This document shows, in pieces, positions 18,406 to 25,114 of a DNA stretch of 25,114 nt (position 1 is the first letter of the stretch; every line of letters starts with the position of its first letter). This DNA comes from Pseudomonadota bacterium. Lineage in GTDB: Bacteria > Pseudomonadota > Gammaproteobacteria > Burkholderiales > Burkholderiaceae_E. Location: positions 1 to 25,114 of the forward strand of contig JAEWGX010000076.1 in assembly GCA_023388075.1 (NCBI GenBank). The letters run 5' to 3'. Under the pieces are notes generated by a model that worked only from the letters and a program-made list of their open reading frames with translations, did not search any database and was not told the origin of the DNA. The translations under genes were made by a program, and so were the position numbers.

Positions 18406-19443
18406 ATGCATTCCTCGAGCGACTTCCGCAGGCAGGCGATCAGCCTCGGCGTCTTCTGCGCACTGCTGGCCGCGGCCGGGCTCGCGTCGGCGCAGAACAA
18501 GGTCACGCTGACCACCTCGACCTGGGTTCCGATGGACCACGGGCTCACCATGGCGCAGATGGAGTGGTGCGAGGACGTGGCCAAGGCGACCGAGAAGCGG
18601 GTCACCTGCAACCAGCTCGCGAAACCCGTCGCGCCTCCCGGAAAGACGTTCGATGCCATCCGAGACGGCCTGGCGGACGTCTCCTTCGACGTGCACGGCT
18701 ACTCGCCGGGCCGCTTCAAGCTGACCGAGATGGTGGAGCTGCCCTTCATGGGCGACTCGGCCGAGGTCACCTCGGTTGCCTACCAGAAGGTCTACGAGAA
18801 GCACCTCGCCAGGCTCAACGAGCACAAGGGCCTCCACGTCCTCGCCGTCTTCACCCACGGACCCGGCCACATCCTCAACACCAAGCGGCCGATCAAGCGC
18901 CTCGCGGACCTCGACGGCCTGAAGATCCGCGTGGGCGGCGGCATCGTCAACGAGATCGGCAAGATCATGGACGTCAACGTCACGCTGCGGCCCGCGCCGC
19001 AATCCTACGAGCTGCTGTCGTCGGGCGTGATGGATGGCGTGTTCTTCCCGGCCGAGTCCGTCCAGAGCTTCAAGCTGGAGAAGCTGATCAAGCACCGCAC
19101 GACCTTCCCCGGCGGCCTCTACAACACCAGCTTCGCCATCGTGATGAACCAGGACACCTGGGCGAAGATCGGCAAGCAGGACAAGGACGCGATCCAGAAG
19201 CTCTCCGGCGTCGCGCTTGCCCAGCGCATCGGACGGGCATGGGACCGCGTCGACCGGGCAGGGCTCGCGGTGATGCAGGCCAACAACGTCGAAGTCGTCA
19301 ACGCCAGCAAGGAGTTCGTCGACGAGGTGAAGGCCAAGACTTCCGGCCTCGAGGAGAAGTGGGTTTCGGAGGCGAAGCAGCGCGGGCTGTCCAATCCCGC
19401 GGACGTGCTCAAGGAGTACCGTTCGCTGATCGCCCAGAACTGA
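18406..19443 (+). CDS. dctP: TRAP transporter solute-binding protein (DctP family)
   Basis: Encodes 345 residues. A signal peptide occupies 1-29 (FRRQAISLGVFCALLAAAG, cleavage near ASA|Q). The mature protein has the DctP layout: VTLTTSTWVPMDHGLT, a long helix, then LADLDGLKIRVGGG with Arg175 at the position that normally salt-bridges the ligand carboxylate. DctP proteins capture organic acids in the periplasm for the DctQM sodium-coupled permease. ATG 18406 has AAGGAG seven bases upstream; an upstream ATG gives a non-signal-like Arg-rich tail. Unlike succinate-type DctP, the first strand has STWVP rather than the usual AHxxxxxHP, so this is probably from a subfamily with another ligand. dctQ and dctM follow. 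Confidence 0.95.
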   Translation: MHSSSDFRRQAISLGVFCALLAAAGLASAQNKVTLTTSTWVPMDHGLTMAQMEWCEDVAKATEKRVTCNQLAKPVAPPGKTFDAIRDGLADVSFDVHGYSPGRFKLTEMVELPFMGDSAEVTSVAYQKVYEKHLARLNEHKGLHVLAVFTHGPGHILNTKRPIKRLADLDGLKIRVGGGIVNEIGKIMDVNVTLRPAPQSYELLSSGVMDGVFFPAESVQSFKLEKLIKHRTTFPGGLYNTSFAIVMNQDTWAKIGKQDKDAIQKLSGVALAQRIGRAWDRVDRAGLAVMQANNVEVVNASKEFVDEVKAKTSGLEEKWVSEAKQRGLSNPADVLKEYRSLIAQN

Positions 19444-19466
19444 TCCGGGCGGCAGCCAGGGAACGC

Positions 19467-19526
19467 ATGCGCGCTCGCCGCTTCCCCGCCGCGGGATTGG
19501 CTTTCCCCGCTGGCGCGCAGGCGTGA
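19467..19526 (+). CDS. Possible 19-residue leader ORF coupled to dctQ
   Basis: In the 79-base gap between dctP and dctQ an ATG at 19467, with AGGGA four bases upstream, opens a 19-codon frame whose TGA overlaps the dctQ GTG start (GTGA). dctQ itself has no clear ribosome site, so the short frame could feed ribosomes to it. The peptide is Ala/Arg/Pro-rich and not recognised. It may be chance. Confidence 0.25.
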   Translation: MRARRFPAAGLAFPAGAQA

Positions 19527-20026
19527 CCACCGAAGCGGCAGGCAGCGAGGCCGGCCTGCCCGGCTGGCTCGCCGGGATCCGCGCGGTCCTCGGCACGGTG
19601 GCGGCCGTGGCGCTCTTCGCCATGATGACGCTCACCTTCGTGGACGTCGTCGGCCGCAAGTTCCTCGCGCACTCCATCGTCGGCAGCGTCGAGCTGACCG
19701 AGATGACGATGCTGGCGATGATCTTCGCCGCCATCCCGCTCGCCTCGCTCGCCGGCGAGCACGTGGTCTTCGACATGCTCGACGCCTTCCTTCCGGACCG
19801 GGTCCGCTACTGGCAGGCCCGGCTGGCCAACGCGGTCTGCACCGTGCTGGTCGGCGTCGCGGCCTGGTTCGTCTTCAATCGCGCGATGCGGACCGCATCC
19901 ATGGGGGACACCACCGCGCAACTGCTGGTGCCGGTCGCGCCGTTCCACTATGCCGCCGCCGTCCTGCTGGTGGTGTGCGCCTTCATGCATCTCTACCTGG
20001 CGGTCACCGGCAAGGGCCGGCGCTGA
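19523..20026 (+). CDS. dctQ: TRAP transporter small permease subunit (DctQ family)
   Basis: Encodes 167 residues with four hydrophobic helices, the usual DctQ size. Recognisable elements are TLTFVDVVGRKFLAHSIVGSVELTEM and AAIPLASLAGEHVVFDML, the conserved region after helices 1 and 2. DctQ is the scaffold membrane subunit of a TRAP transporter and works with DctM. The start is GTG at 19523; no good Shine-Dalgarno lies before it, but a short upstream frame ends on it. The stop is six bases before dctM. Family is clear; substrate follows that of the dctP product and is unknown. Confidence 0.93.
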   Translation: MTTEAAGSEAGLPGWLAGIRAVLGTVAAVALFAMMTLTFVDVVGRKFLAHSIVGSVELTEMTMLAMIFAAIPLASLAGEHVVFDMLDAFLPDRVRYWQARLANAVCTVLVGVAAWFVFNRAMRTASMGDTTAQLLVPVAPFHYAAAVLLVVCAFMHLYLAVTGKGRR

Positions 20027-20032
20027 TCATCC

Positions 20033-21325
20033 ATGTCCGAGGCGTTGTTCGGCTTTGCCGCGATGTTCCTGCTGATGGCGCTCAGGGTGCCGATCGCCTT
20101 CGCCATGGCCGCGGTCGGCTTCGTCGGCGTGGGCCTCATGCGCTCCTGGCCGTCGGCGATCTCCACGACGGCAACCGAGATCCTGGACGTGGCCGGCTAT
20201 TCGCTCTCGGTGGTGCCGCTCTTCGTGCTGATGGGCAACTTCGTGACGCGCGCCGGGATGTCGCGGGAGCTGTACCGGGCAGCCTATGCCTTCATCGGCC
20301 ACTGGCGTGGCGGCCTCTCGATGTCCACCCTCACGGCCTGTGCCGGCTTCGGCGCGATCTGCGGCTCGTCGCTCGCCACCGCGGCCACCATGGCACGGGT
20401 CTCGATGCCGGAGATGCGCCGCTTCAGGTACGCGGACTCCTTCGCCGCCGGCTCGATCGCGGCAGGCGGCACGCTCGGCATCCTGATCCCGCCGTCGGTG
20501 ATCATGGTCATCTACGGGATCATGACCCAGACCAGCATCGGCGCGCTGTTCGCGGCGGGCTTCATCCCGGGGTTGCTCGCGCTCGGCCTGTACATGCTGG
20601 CCGCGCGGCTCGTCACCGCGCGCAACCCCGAGCTCGGCCCGCCCGGGGAGCGCACCGCCTGGAGAGATCGCTGGCTGGCCCTGCGGGATGTCTGGGCCGT
20701 GCTGCTCCTCTTCGTGATCGTCATCGGCGGCATGTACACCGGCTGGTTCACCCCGACGGAAGCGGCCGGCGTCGGCGCCTTCGGCGGCTTCCTGTTCGCA
20801 CTCGCCCGGGGCACGCTGACCTGGCGCGGCCTGTGGCAGGTGCTGGTCGAGTCGTCACAGACCACCGCCATGCTGTTCACCATCGTGATCGGCGCGCAGA
20901 TCTTCAGCAACTTCATCAACTTCACCACCCTGCCCACCGACCTCAGCGAGTTCGTGACCCGCTTCCAGGTGAACCCGATCATGGTGGTGGTCGTCATCTG
21001 CCTGATCTACGTGGTCCTCGGCTGCGCCATGGAGTCGCTGTCGATGATGCTGCTCACCGTGCCGATATTCTTCCCCCTGATCCAGGGGCTCGGCTTCGAC
21101 GCGGTCTGGTTCGGCGTGCTGATCGTCTGCGTGATCGAGATCAGCCTGATTACGCCGCCGGTCGGCATGAACGTCTTCGTGCTCTCCAGCGTGCTGCCCG
21201 ATGTGCCGACGTCCACGATCTGGCGCGGCGTCTTGCCGTTCATCACTGCGGACCTGGTGCGCCTTTCCCTCCTGATCTCGTTCCCGACGATCACGCTGTT
21301 CCTGCCCCGGCTTCTCAATCTCTGA
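20033..21325 (+). CDS. dctM: TRAP transporter large permease subunit (DctM family)
   Basis: Encodes 430 residues with about twelve hydrophobic segments, standard for DctM. Diagnostic stretches are ALRVPIAFAMAAVGFVGVG near the start, ACAGFGAICGSSLATAATM, GTLGILIPPSVIMVIYGI and the C-terminal LITPPVGMNVFV with TPPVGMN at 374-380. DctM carries the substrate path of the sodium-driven transporter. It begins six bases after dctQ, so the pair is surely co-translated, and with dctP upstream makes a complete TRAP system. No residue of the family signatures is lost. Confidence 0.97.
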   Translation: MSEALFGFAAMFLLMALRVPIAFAMAAVGFVGVGLMRSWPSAISTTATEILDVAGYSLSVVPLFVLMGNFVTRAGMSRELYRAAYAFIGHWRGGLSMSTLTACAGFGAICGSSLATAATMARVSMPEMRRFRYADSFAAGSIAAGGTLGILIPPSVIMVIYGIMTQTSIGALFAAGFIPGLLALGLYMLAARLVTARNPELGPPGERTAWRDRWLALRDVWAVLLLFVIVIGGMYTGWFTPTEAAGVGAFGGFLFALARGTLTWRGLWQVLVESSQTTAMLFTIVIGAQIFSNFINFTTLPTDLSEFVTRFQVNPIMVVVVICLIYVVLGCAMESLSMMLLTVPIFFPLIQGLGFDAVWFGVLIVCVIEISLITPPVGMNVFVLSSVLPDVPTSTIWRGVLPFITADLVRLSLLISFPTITLFLPRLLNL

Positions 21326-21350
21326 GGCCGTCATCGGCGCCGAATCGTTG

Positions 21351-21356
21351 TATCCT
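21351..21356 (+). promoter_or_regulatory. Possible -10 element for the TauD-like gene
   Basis: TATCCT lies 59 bases upstream of the dioxygenase start in an 89-base gap after dctM. It matches the TATAAT consensus at four of six positions; no good -35 is seen. Read-through from dctPQM is equally possible. Confidence 0.2.
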
Positions 21357-21414
21357 ACCGCCGGCCCGCGCCCGGCGCGGCCGCAACGAATCTCACGGAG
21401 ACGCCTGCCTCACC

Positions 21415-22272
21415 ATGCCGCTCAGCTTCCGGCCGCTGTCCTACAGCCTTGGCGCCGAAGTGATCGGCGTCGATCTCTCCCGTCCTGTCCCGGACGAGCA
21501 GTTCGCCGCCATCCACCGCGCCTTCCTCGACCACGGAATCCTGCTCTTTCGGGACCAGGAGATCAGCCGCGAACAGCACATCGCCTTCAGCCGTCGCTTC
21601 GGCGAGCTCGACACCCACGACACCCTGCCGCGTGACCGGCATCCCGAGTACCCCGAGTTGCTGCTGGTCTCGAACATCCCGAAGCCCGACGGCAGGCCGT
21701 CGGATTCCAAGTACACCGGGCAGCTCTGGCATTCCGACCTGTCCTTCACCCTGGTGCCGGCGCTCGGTTCCGTGCTGCGCGGAATCACCATTCCACCCGT
21801 CGGTGGCGACACCCTGTTCGCCAACATGACGATGGCGTACGACGAGCTGTCCGAGGGCATGAAGCGCCTGATCGCCGACCTGCACGGCATTCACACGGGT
21901 TCGCGCAAGATCGTGGACCTCACCGCCGAGCGGGCCGAGGAGGACAAGCGCCTGATGCCGCCCGTCGCCCAGCCCGTCGTGCGTGTCCATCCCGAGACCG
22001 GCCGCAAGGCGCTTTACATCGGGGAGAAGGTCTCCTGCTTCGAGGACATGACCGAGGAGGAGAGCCGGCCCCTGATCGAGTTCCTGTGCCGGCATGCCAC
22101 CCGGCCGCGCTTCACCTACCGCCACCAATGGCGCGCGAACGACGTCCTGCTGTGGGACAACCGCTGCACGATGCACGTGGCGCTGGGCGACTACCGCGAG
22201 GGGGAGCTTCGCCACCTGGAGCGCACCACCATCAAGGGCACGCCCTCCGGGCACCACTTCCAACAACACTGA
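21415..22272 (+). CDS. TauD/TfdA-family Fe(II)/2-oxoglutarate dioxygenase
   Basis: Encodes 285 residues. The iron-binding triad is visible as WHSD (His106, Asp108) and CTMH (His254), with Arg270 in RHLERTTIKG as the 2-oxoglutarate-binding Arg. The N-terminal GAEVIGVDLSRPVPDEQF and GILLFRDQEISREQHIAFSRRFGEL are family landmarks. These enzymes hydroxylate an organic acid while turning 2-oxoglutarate into succinate; family members act on taurine, 2,4-D, alpha-ketoglutarate-dependent sulfonates and similar compounds. The ATG at 21415 is chosen because it begins the conserved domain; GGAG lies a rather distant 14 bases before it. The upstream frame overlaps dctM and is not coding. It is followed after 16 bases by a Bug receptor. 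Confidence 0.94.
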   Translation: MPLSFRPLSYSLGAEVIGVDLSRPVPDEQFAAIHRAFLDHGILLFRDQEISREQHIAFSRRFGELDTHDTLPRDRHPEYPELLLVSNIPKPDGRPSDSKYTGQLWHSDLSFTLVPALGSVLRGITIPPVGGDTLFANMTMAYDELSEGMKRLIADLHGIHTGSRKIVDLTAERAEEDKRLMPPVAQPVVRVHPETGRKALYIGEKVSCFEDMTEEESRPLIEFLCRHATRPRFTYRHQWRANDVLLWDNRCTMHVALGDYREGELRHLERTTIKGTPSGHHFQQH

Positions 22273-22288
22273 GCACCAGGAGACAACC

Positions 22289-23266
22289 ATGAACCTCCCA
22301 GCACTGAAGCGCATCCTCGCCGGTGCGGCCGCGGGCCTGATCGGACTCGCACCGGCAGCCGCGACGGCCGACGACTACCCGTCCAAGCCGATCCGGATGG
22401 TCATCCCGTTCGCCGCCGGCGGCACCACCGACCTGCTCGCGCGCGCGATCGCCCAGCACCTCTCGCAGGCGTGGGGGCAGCCGGTGGTGAGCGAGAACCG
22501 CACCGGCGCGAACGGCATCATCGCCGCCGACATGGTGGCCAAGTCGCCCGGTGACGGTTACACCCTGCACCTCGTGGCCATGGGCCACGCGATCAATCCG
22601 CTCATCTACAAGAAGATCCCGTTCGACGCGGACAAGGACTTCACGCCGGTCAGCCTGATCGCGACCTTCCCGCAGCTGGTGATGGTCAACCCGAAGGTGG
22701 AGGCGAAGAGCCTGAAGGAGCTGGTCGCGCTGGCCAAGTCCTCCAAGGATCCGCTCACCTATGCCACCGGCGGCAACGGCTCGTCGCAGCACCTGGCCAC
22801 CGCGCTCTTCACCCACATGGCCGGCGTCAAGATGACCCACGTGCCGTACAAGGGCGGCACCCCGGGCCTGATGGACGTGATCGCGGGCAACGTGAACATG
22901 ATGATCATCCAGCCGCTGTCGCGCGACCAGATCACCTCCGGCCAGCTGCGGGCGCTGGCGGTGTCGTCCGGCAAGCGCAGCCGCCACTATCCCGACCTGC
23001 CCACCGTGGACGAAGCCGGCGTGCCGGGCTACGCCTCGGTCGCGTGGTACGGACTGGTGGCGCCCAAGGACATGCCGCCGGCGGTCCTGAAGAAGCTGAG
23101 CGAGGAGGTCATGCGCGGCGCCCAGTCCGACGCCGTGAAGAAGATCGTCGACGCGCAGGGTGGCGACCTGGTGGGCGGCACCCCCGAGCAGTTCGCCGAG
23201 TTCATCGCCGCCGAGCGCAAGCGCTACGAGACGATCGTCCGCGAGGCGGGGATCTCGGTGGAGTAG
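22289..23266 (+). CDS. Bug/TctC-family periplasmic receptor, downstream of the dioxygenase
   Basis: Encodes 325 residues with a clear signal peptide (LKRILAGAAAGLIGLAPAAATA, cleavage near residue 27). Bug landmarks: YPSKPIRMVIPFAAGGTTD with ligand Asp48, VSENRTGANGIIAADM, GGNGSSQHL and HVPYKGGTPGLMD. Its ATG has CAGGAGA nine bases upstream and starts 16 bases after the dioxygenase stop, so they share a transcript. No tctA or tctB follows, so it is an orphan receptor: it may use the tctBA products at the left edge, another permease, or act as a sensor, as known for some Bug proteins. The ligand may be the dioxygenase substrate, which is inference. Confidence 0.95.
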   Translation: MNLPALKRILAGAAAGLIGLAPAAATADDYPSKPIRMVIPFAAGGTTDLLARAIAQHLSQAWGQPVVSENRTGANGIIAADMVAKSPGDGYTLHLVAMGHAINPLIYKKIPFDADKDFTPVSLIATFPQLVMVNPKVEAKSLKELVALAKSSKDPLTYATGGNGSSQHLATALFTHMAGVKMTHVPYKGGTPGLMDVIAGNVNMMIIQPLSRDQITSGQLRALAVSSGKRSRHYPDLPTVDEAGVPGYASVAWYGLVAPKDMPPAVLKKLSEEVMRGAQSDAVKKIVDAQGGDLVGGTPEQFAEFIAAERKRYETIVREAGISVE

Positions 23267-23306
23267 GGCGGCTTCGGCCTTCAGCGCTGCGGCGGGAACC
23301 GTGGGC

Positions 23307-23312
23307 TATGAT
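23307..23312 (+). promoter_or_regulatory. Probable -10 element for the receptor-ureohydrolase pair
   Basis: TATGAT (five of six) lies 30 bases before the next receptor start, in a 76-base gap, with a very strong ribosome site AGAGGAGGAG at 23326-23335 downstream of it. No -35 is recognisable. The spacing to the start codon and the change in codon use at this point support a separate transcription unit beginning here. Confidence 0.4.
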
Positions 23313-23342
23313 CGCCCCTCTAGCAAGAGGAGGAGCGTAGTC

Positions 23343-24353
23343 ATGAACCTCAGCGTTCGGTCGCAGTTGGGCCACATCACAAGCAGGCGATGGTCGGTCA
23401 TTGGAGTGGTTGTCGTCGCCGCCTTTCTGGCTGCGAATGGATCCTCGGTGGCCCAGACTCCATTTCCGTCGAAGCCGATCCAGATCGTTGTCCCATTCTC
23501 CCCGGGAGGCAGTTCAGACGTTATCGCGCGTCAGCTCGCCGAGAAGCTCGCCGGTACCTTGAAGCAGAGCGTGATCGTCGAGAACAAGCCCGGCGCCGGT
23601 ACGTTGATCGGGACGCAGTACGTAGCCAATGCTGCGCCTGACGGCCATACGCTTCTGCTTGCCGACGTGCCGTTTTCGGTCAATCCCAGCGTCGTCAAGA
23701 GCGCCAAGTACGACCCCGTCAAGGACTTCGCGCCGATCGCGATCATTGGCGCTTCCGCCCAGTTCCTGTATGCCAATCCTTCCCGCTTCAAGAATCTGTC
23801 AGAGCTGGTAGCGGCGGCGAAGGCGAGCCCCGGGAAGGTGAGCGTCGCGAACGCAGGCAACGGGACCACAACCCACCTGATGACTGAAATGCTCGCGGCG
23901 GGCGCAGGGATAGACCTCTTGCAGGTTCAGTACAAGGGCTCGGCGCCGGCCCTTTCAGATACGGCGGCCGGTCACACCGACGCGGTTTTCTCAACGCTCG
24001 CCTCCGCAGCGCCCCTTGTCCAGGCTGGAAAGCTGAGGATCATCGGCGTCACCTCGCGGGATCGCCTGCCCGCCTTCCCTGAAGTGCAAACCTTCTATGA
24101 AATCGGTGCGAAAGACATGGTGGTCGAGCACTGGTGGGGCTTGCTCGCTCCGGCTGGTGTGCCCAAGGATGTGATTGACAAGCTGAACGGCGCGGTTACT
24201 GCCGCAGTCAAGATGCCGGATATTCAGGAGAAGCTGAAAGCGCTGACAGTCGAGCCTCGGACGGGTACTCCCGATGAGTTCGGAAGGCTCGTGGCAGCGT
24301 ATGTTGACCGTTGGGCAAAGGTGGTCAAGGAGCATGGGATCGAGGTGAAGTAG
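23343..24353 (+). CDS. Bug/TctC-family periplasmic receptor, upstream of a ureohydrolase
   Basis: Encodes 336 residues. The signal peptide has Arg15-Arg16 followed by a long hydrophobic core and likely cleavage near SSVAQ (34-38). Landmarks are FPSKPIQIVVPFSPGGSSD with ligand Asp59, VENKPGAGTLIGTQY, AGNGTTTHL and VQYKGSAPALSD. It differs clearly from the preceding Bug receptor, so the two are not a recent tandem duplicate. Codons ending in A or T are much commoner than in genes to the left. The stop TAG is directly followed by the ATG of the ureohydrolase, so the two are linked. A guanidino or ureido acid is a reasonable ligand guess from that link, but nothing in the protein proves it. Confidence 0.94.
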   Translation: MNLSVRSQLGHITSRRWSVIGVVVVAAFLAANGSSVAQTPFPSKPIQIVVPFSPGGSSDVIARQLAEKLAGTLKQSVIVENKPGAGTLIGTQYVANAAPDGHTLLLADVPFSVNPSVVKSAKYDPVKDFAPIAIIGASAQFLYANPSRFKNLSELVAAAKASPGKVSVANAGNGTTTHLMTEMLAAGAGIDLLQVQYKGSAPALSDTAAGHTDAVFSTLASAAPLVQAGKLRIIGVTSRDRLPAFPEVQTFYEIGAKDMVVEHWWGLLAPAGVPKDVIDKLNGAVTAAVKMPDIQEKLKALTVEPRTGTPDEFGRLVAAYVDRWAKVVKEHGIEVK

Positions 24354-25114
24354 ATGGCAACAGATAAGTCGCTGGGTGATCTCTGCTCGCCGCCGTGGAC
24401 GTTCATGGGCGTGCCGCACTCCCATGACCTGGCGCAAGCCAAGGCGGCAGTGCTCGGGATACCCTTCGATTGCGGCGTCCATCCGTTTCGGATCGGGTCC
24501 AGGCAAGGACCACAGGCCATCCGCGAGCAATCAAGATTGATGCGGCCGTACAACCCCGAGTTGTCCGACTTCAACCCAATGGAGCGCCTTGGACTGGTCG
24601 ACTGCGGCGACGTGCGAGTGGTTCCCAGCAGGATCGTGGAGGCATTCGAGTCCATCGAGGCCGCGGTTGGCCTGATTCTGGACAAGGGCGCCGTGCCTCT
24701 GACCATGGGGGGCGACGGGAGTGTGTCGTATCCGCAATTGCGTGCAGCAGGGCGTCGCTTCCCCGGCCTGGCGGTGGTTCATCTCGATTCGCATACCGAC
24801 ACCACGCCACCTCGACCGGAGAGCGAGCACAACGCGGGAACGCAGTTCTACCGTGCGGCAAGCGAGGGCCTGATAGACCCGGCCGCTTCTTACCATATCG
24901 GTCTGCGAGGTACGACCTATCTCCCGAATGGATTCCCTAGGACTCGTGGGCTCGGATACCAGCTCATTACCTGTTCGGAGCTCTTTGACCGGGGGATCCC
25001 TGCAGTTCTTCGCGAACTCCACGACGCGCTTCGCGGCCGTCCGGTCTACTTGTGTGTGGACATGGACGTCTTCGATCCGTCTTGCGCGCCGGGGGTGGCT
25101 GCTCCGAGCTGGGG
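24354..25114 (+). CDS. Ureohydrolase (arginase/agmatinase) family protein, right end missing
   Basis: The first 253 codons are present; the frame is open to the window edge. Ureohydrolases split guanidino compounds into an amine and urea at a two-manganese or nickel centre. Visible motifs: LGIPFDCGV (34-42), R-x-GSRQGPQAIRE (46-58), DSHTD at 145-149 (metal ligands Asp145, His147, Asp149) and VDMDVFDPSCAPG at 235-247 (Asp236, Asp238). The first metal motif, normally GGDHS, reads GGDGS at 119-123, so the usual His is Gly122; the substrate-loop HGT also reads AGT (161-163). It begins with no gap after the Bug receptor, with GAGGTG about seven bases upstream. It may be active with altered metal binding or on another substrate. 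Confidence 0.88.
   Translation, partial: MATDKSLGDLCSPPWTFMGVPHSHDLAQAKAAVLGIPFDCGVHPFRIGSRQGPQAIREQSRLMRPYNPELSDFNPMERLGLVDCGDVRVVPSRIVEAFESIEAAVGLILDKGAVPLTMGGDGSVSYPQLRAAGRRFPGLAVVHLDSHTDTTPPRPESEHNAGTQFYRAASEGLIDPAASYHIGLRGTTYLPNGFPRTRGLGYQLITCSELFDRGIPAVLRELHDALRGRPVYLCVDMDVFDPSCAPGVAAPSW

Overview
The window is GC-rich DNA from a betaproteobacterium, most likely in the order Burkholderiales. The evidence is the strong G/C third-position bias, the betaproteobacterial gene order pepA-holC-acidic protein-valS set divergently from lptF-lptG, and three separate periplasmic receptors of the Bug/TctC family. That family is strongly expanded in Burkholderiales. Species-level placement is not possible from the sequence alone. 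I saw no tRNA, rRNA, insertion sequence, phage gene or CRISPR array.

Layout. Positions 1-2012 (minus strand) hold a tripartite tricarboxylate transporter: receptor tctC, small membrane protein tctB, and the first 71 codons of tctA, which runs off the left edge. Positions 2144-6986 (plus) hold alaS, an MFS transporter apparently started by CTG on the alaS stop codon, a TusA-family sulfur carrier and an SDR oxidoreductase. Positions 7019-12892 (minus) hold housekeeping genes in transcription order pepA, holC, an acidic disordered protein, valS, with one-base or four-base overlaps joining the last three. Positions 13042-15335 (plus) hold lptF and lptG of the lipopolysaccharide exporter. A 342-base gap follows with several hairpins and a strong intrinsic terminator.

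Positions 15678-22272 and onward (plus) form the accessory part: a VOC-fold metalloprotein, a group A FAD monooxygenase, a 75-residue DUF2783-like protein overlapping it by four bases, a complete DctP-DctQ-DctM TRAP transporter, a TauD-like Fe(II)/2-oxoglutarate dioxygenase and a Bug receptor. This reads as an uptake-and-oxidation cassette for an organic acid, possibly aromatic; the substrate cannot be named. A third Bug receptor (23343) is followed without a gap by a truncated ureohydrolase-family gene (24354 to the right edge). These last two genes use visibly more A/T-ending codons than their neighbours.

The observations most worth a second look are the ureohydrolase with a Gly in place of the usual first metal-binding His, the oxygenase/TRAP/dioxygenase cassette with its DUF2783 partner, the acidic protein with two PxLTE motifs beside DNA polymerase III chi, the CTG-initiated MFS gene, and the structured region with a terminator downstream of lptG.
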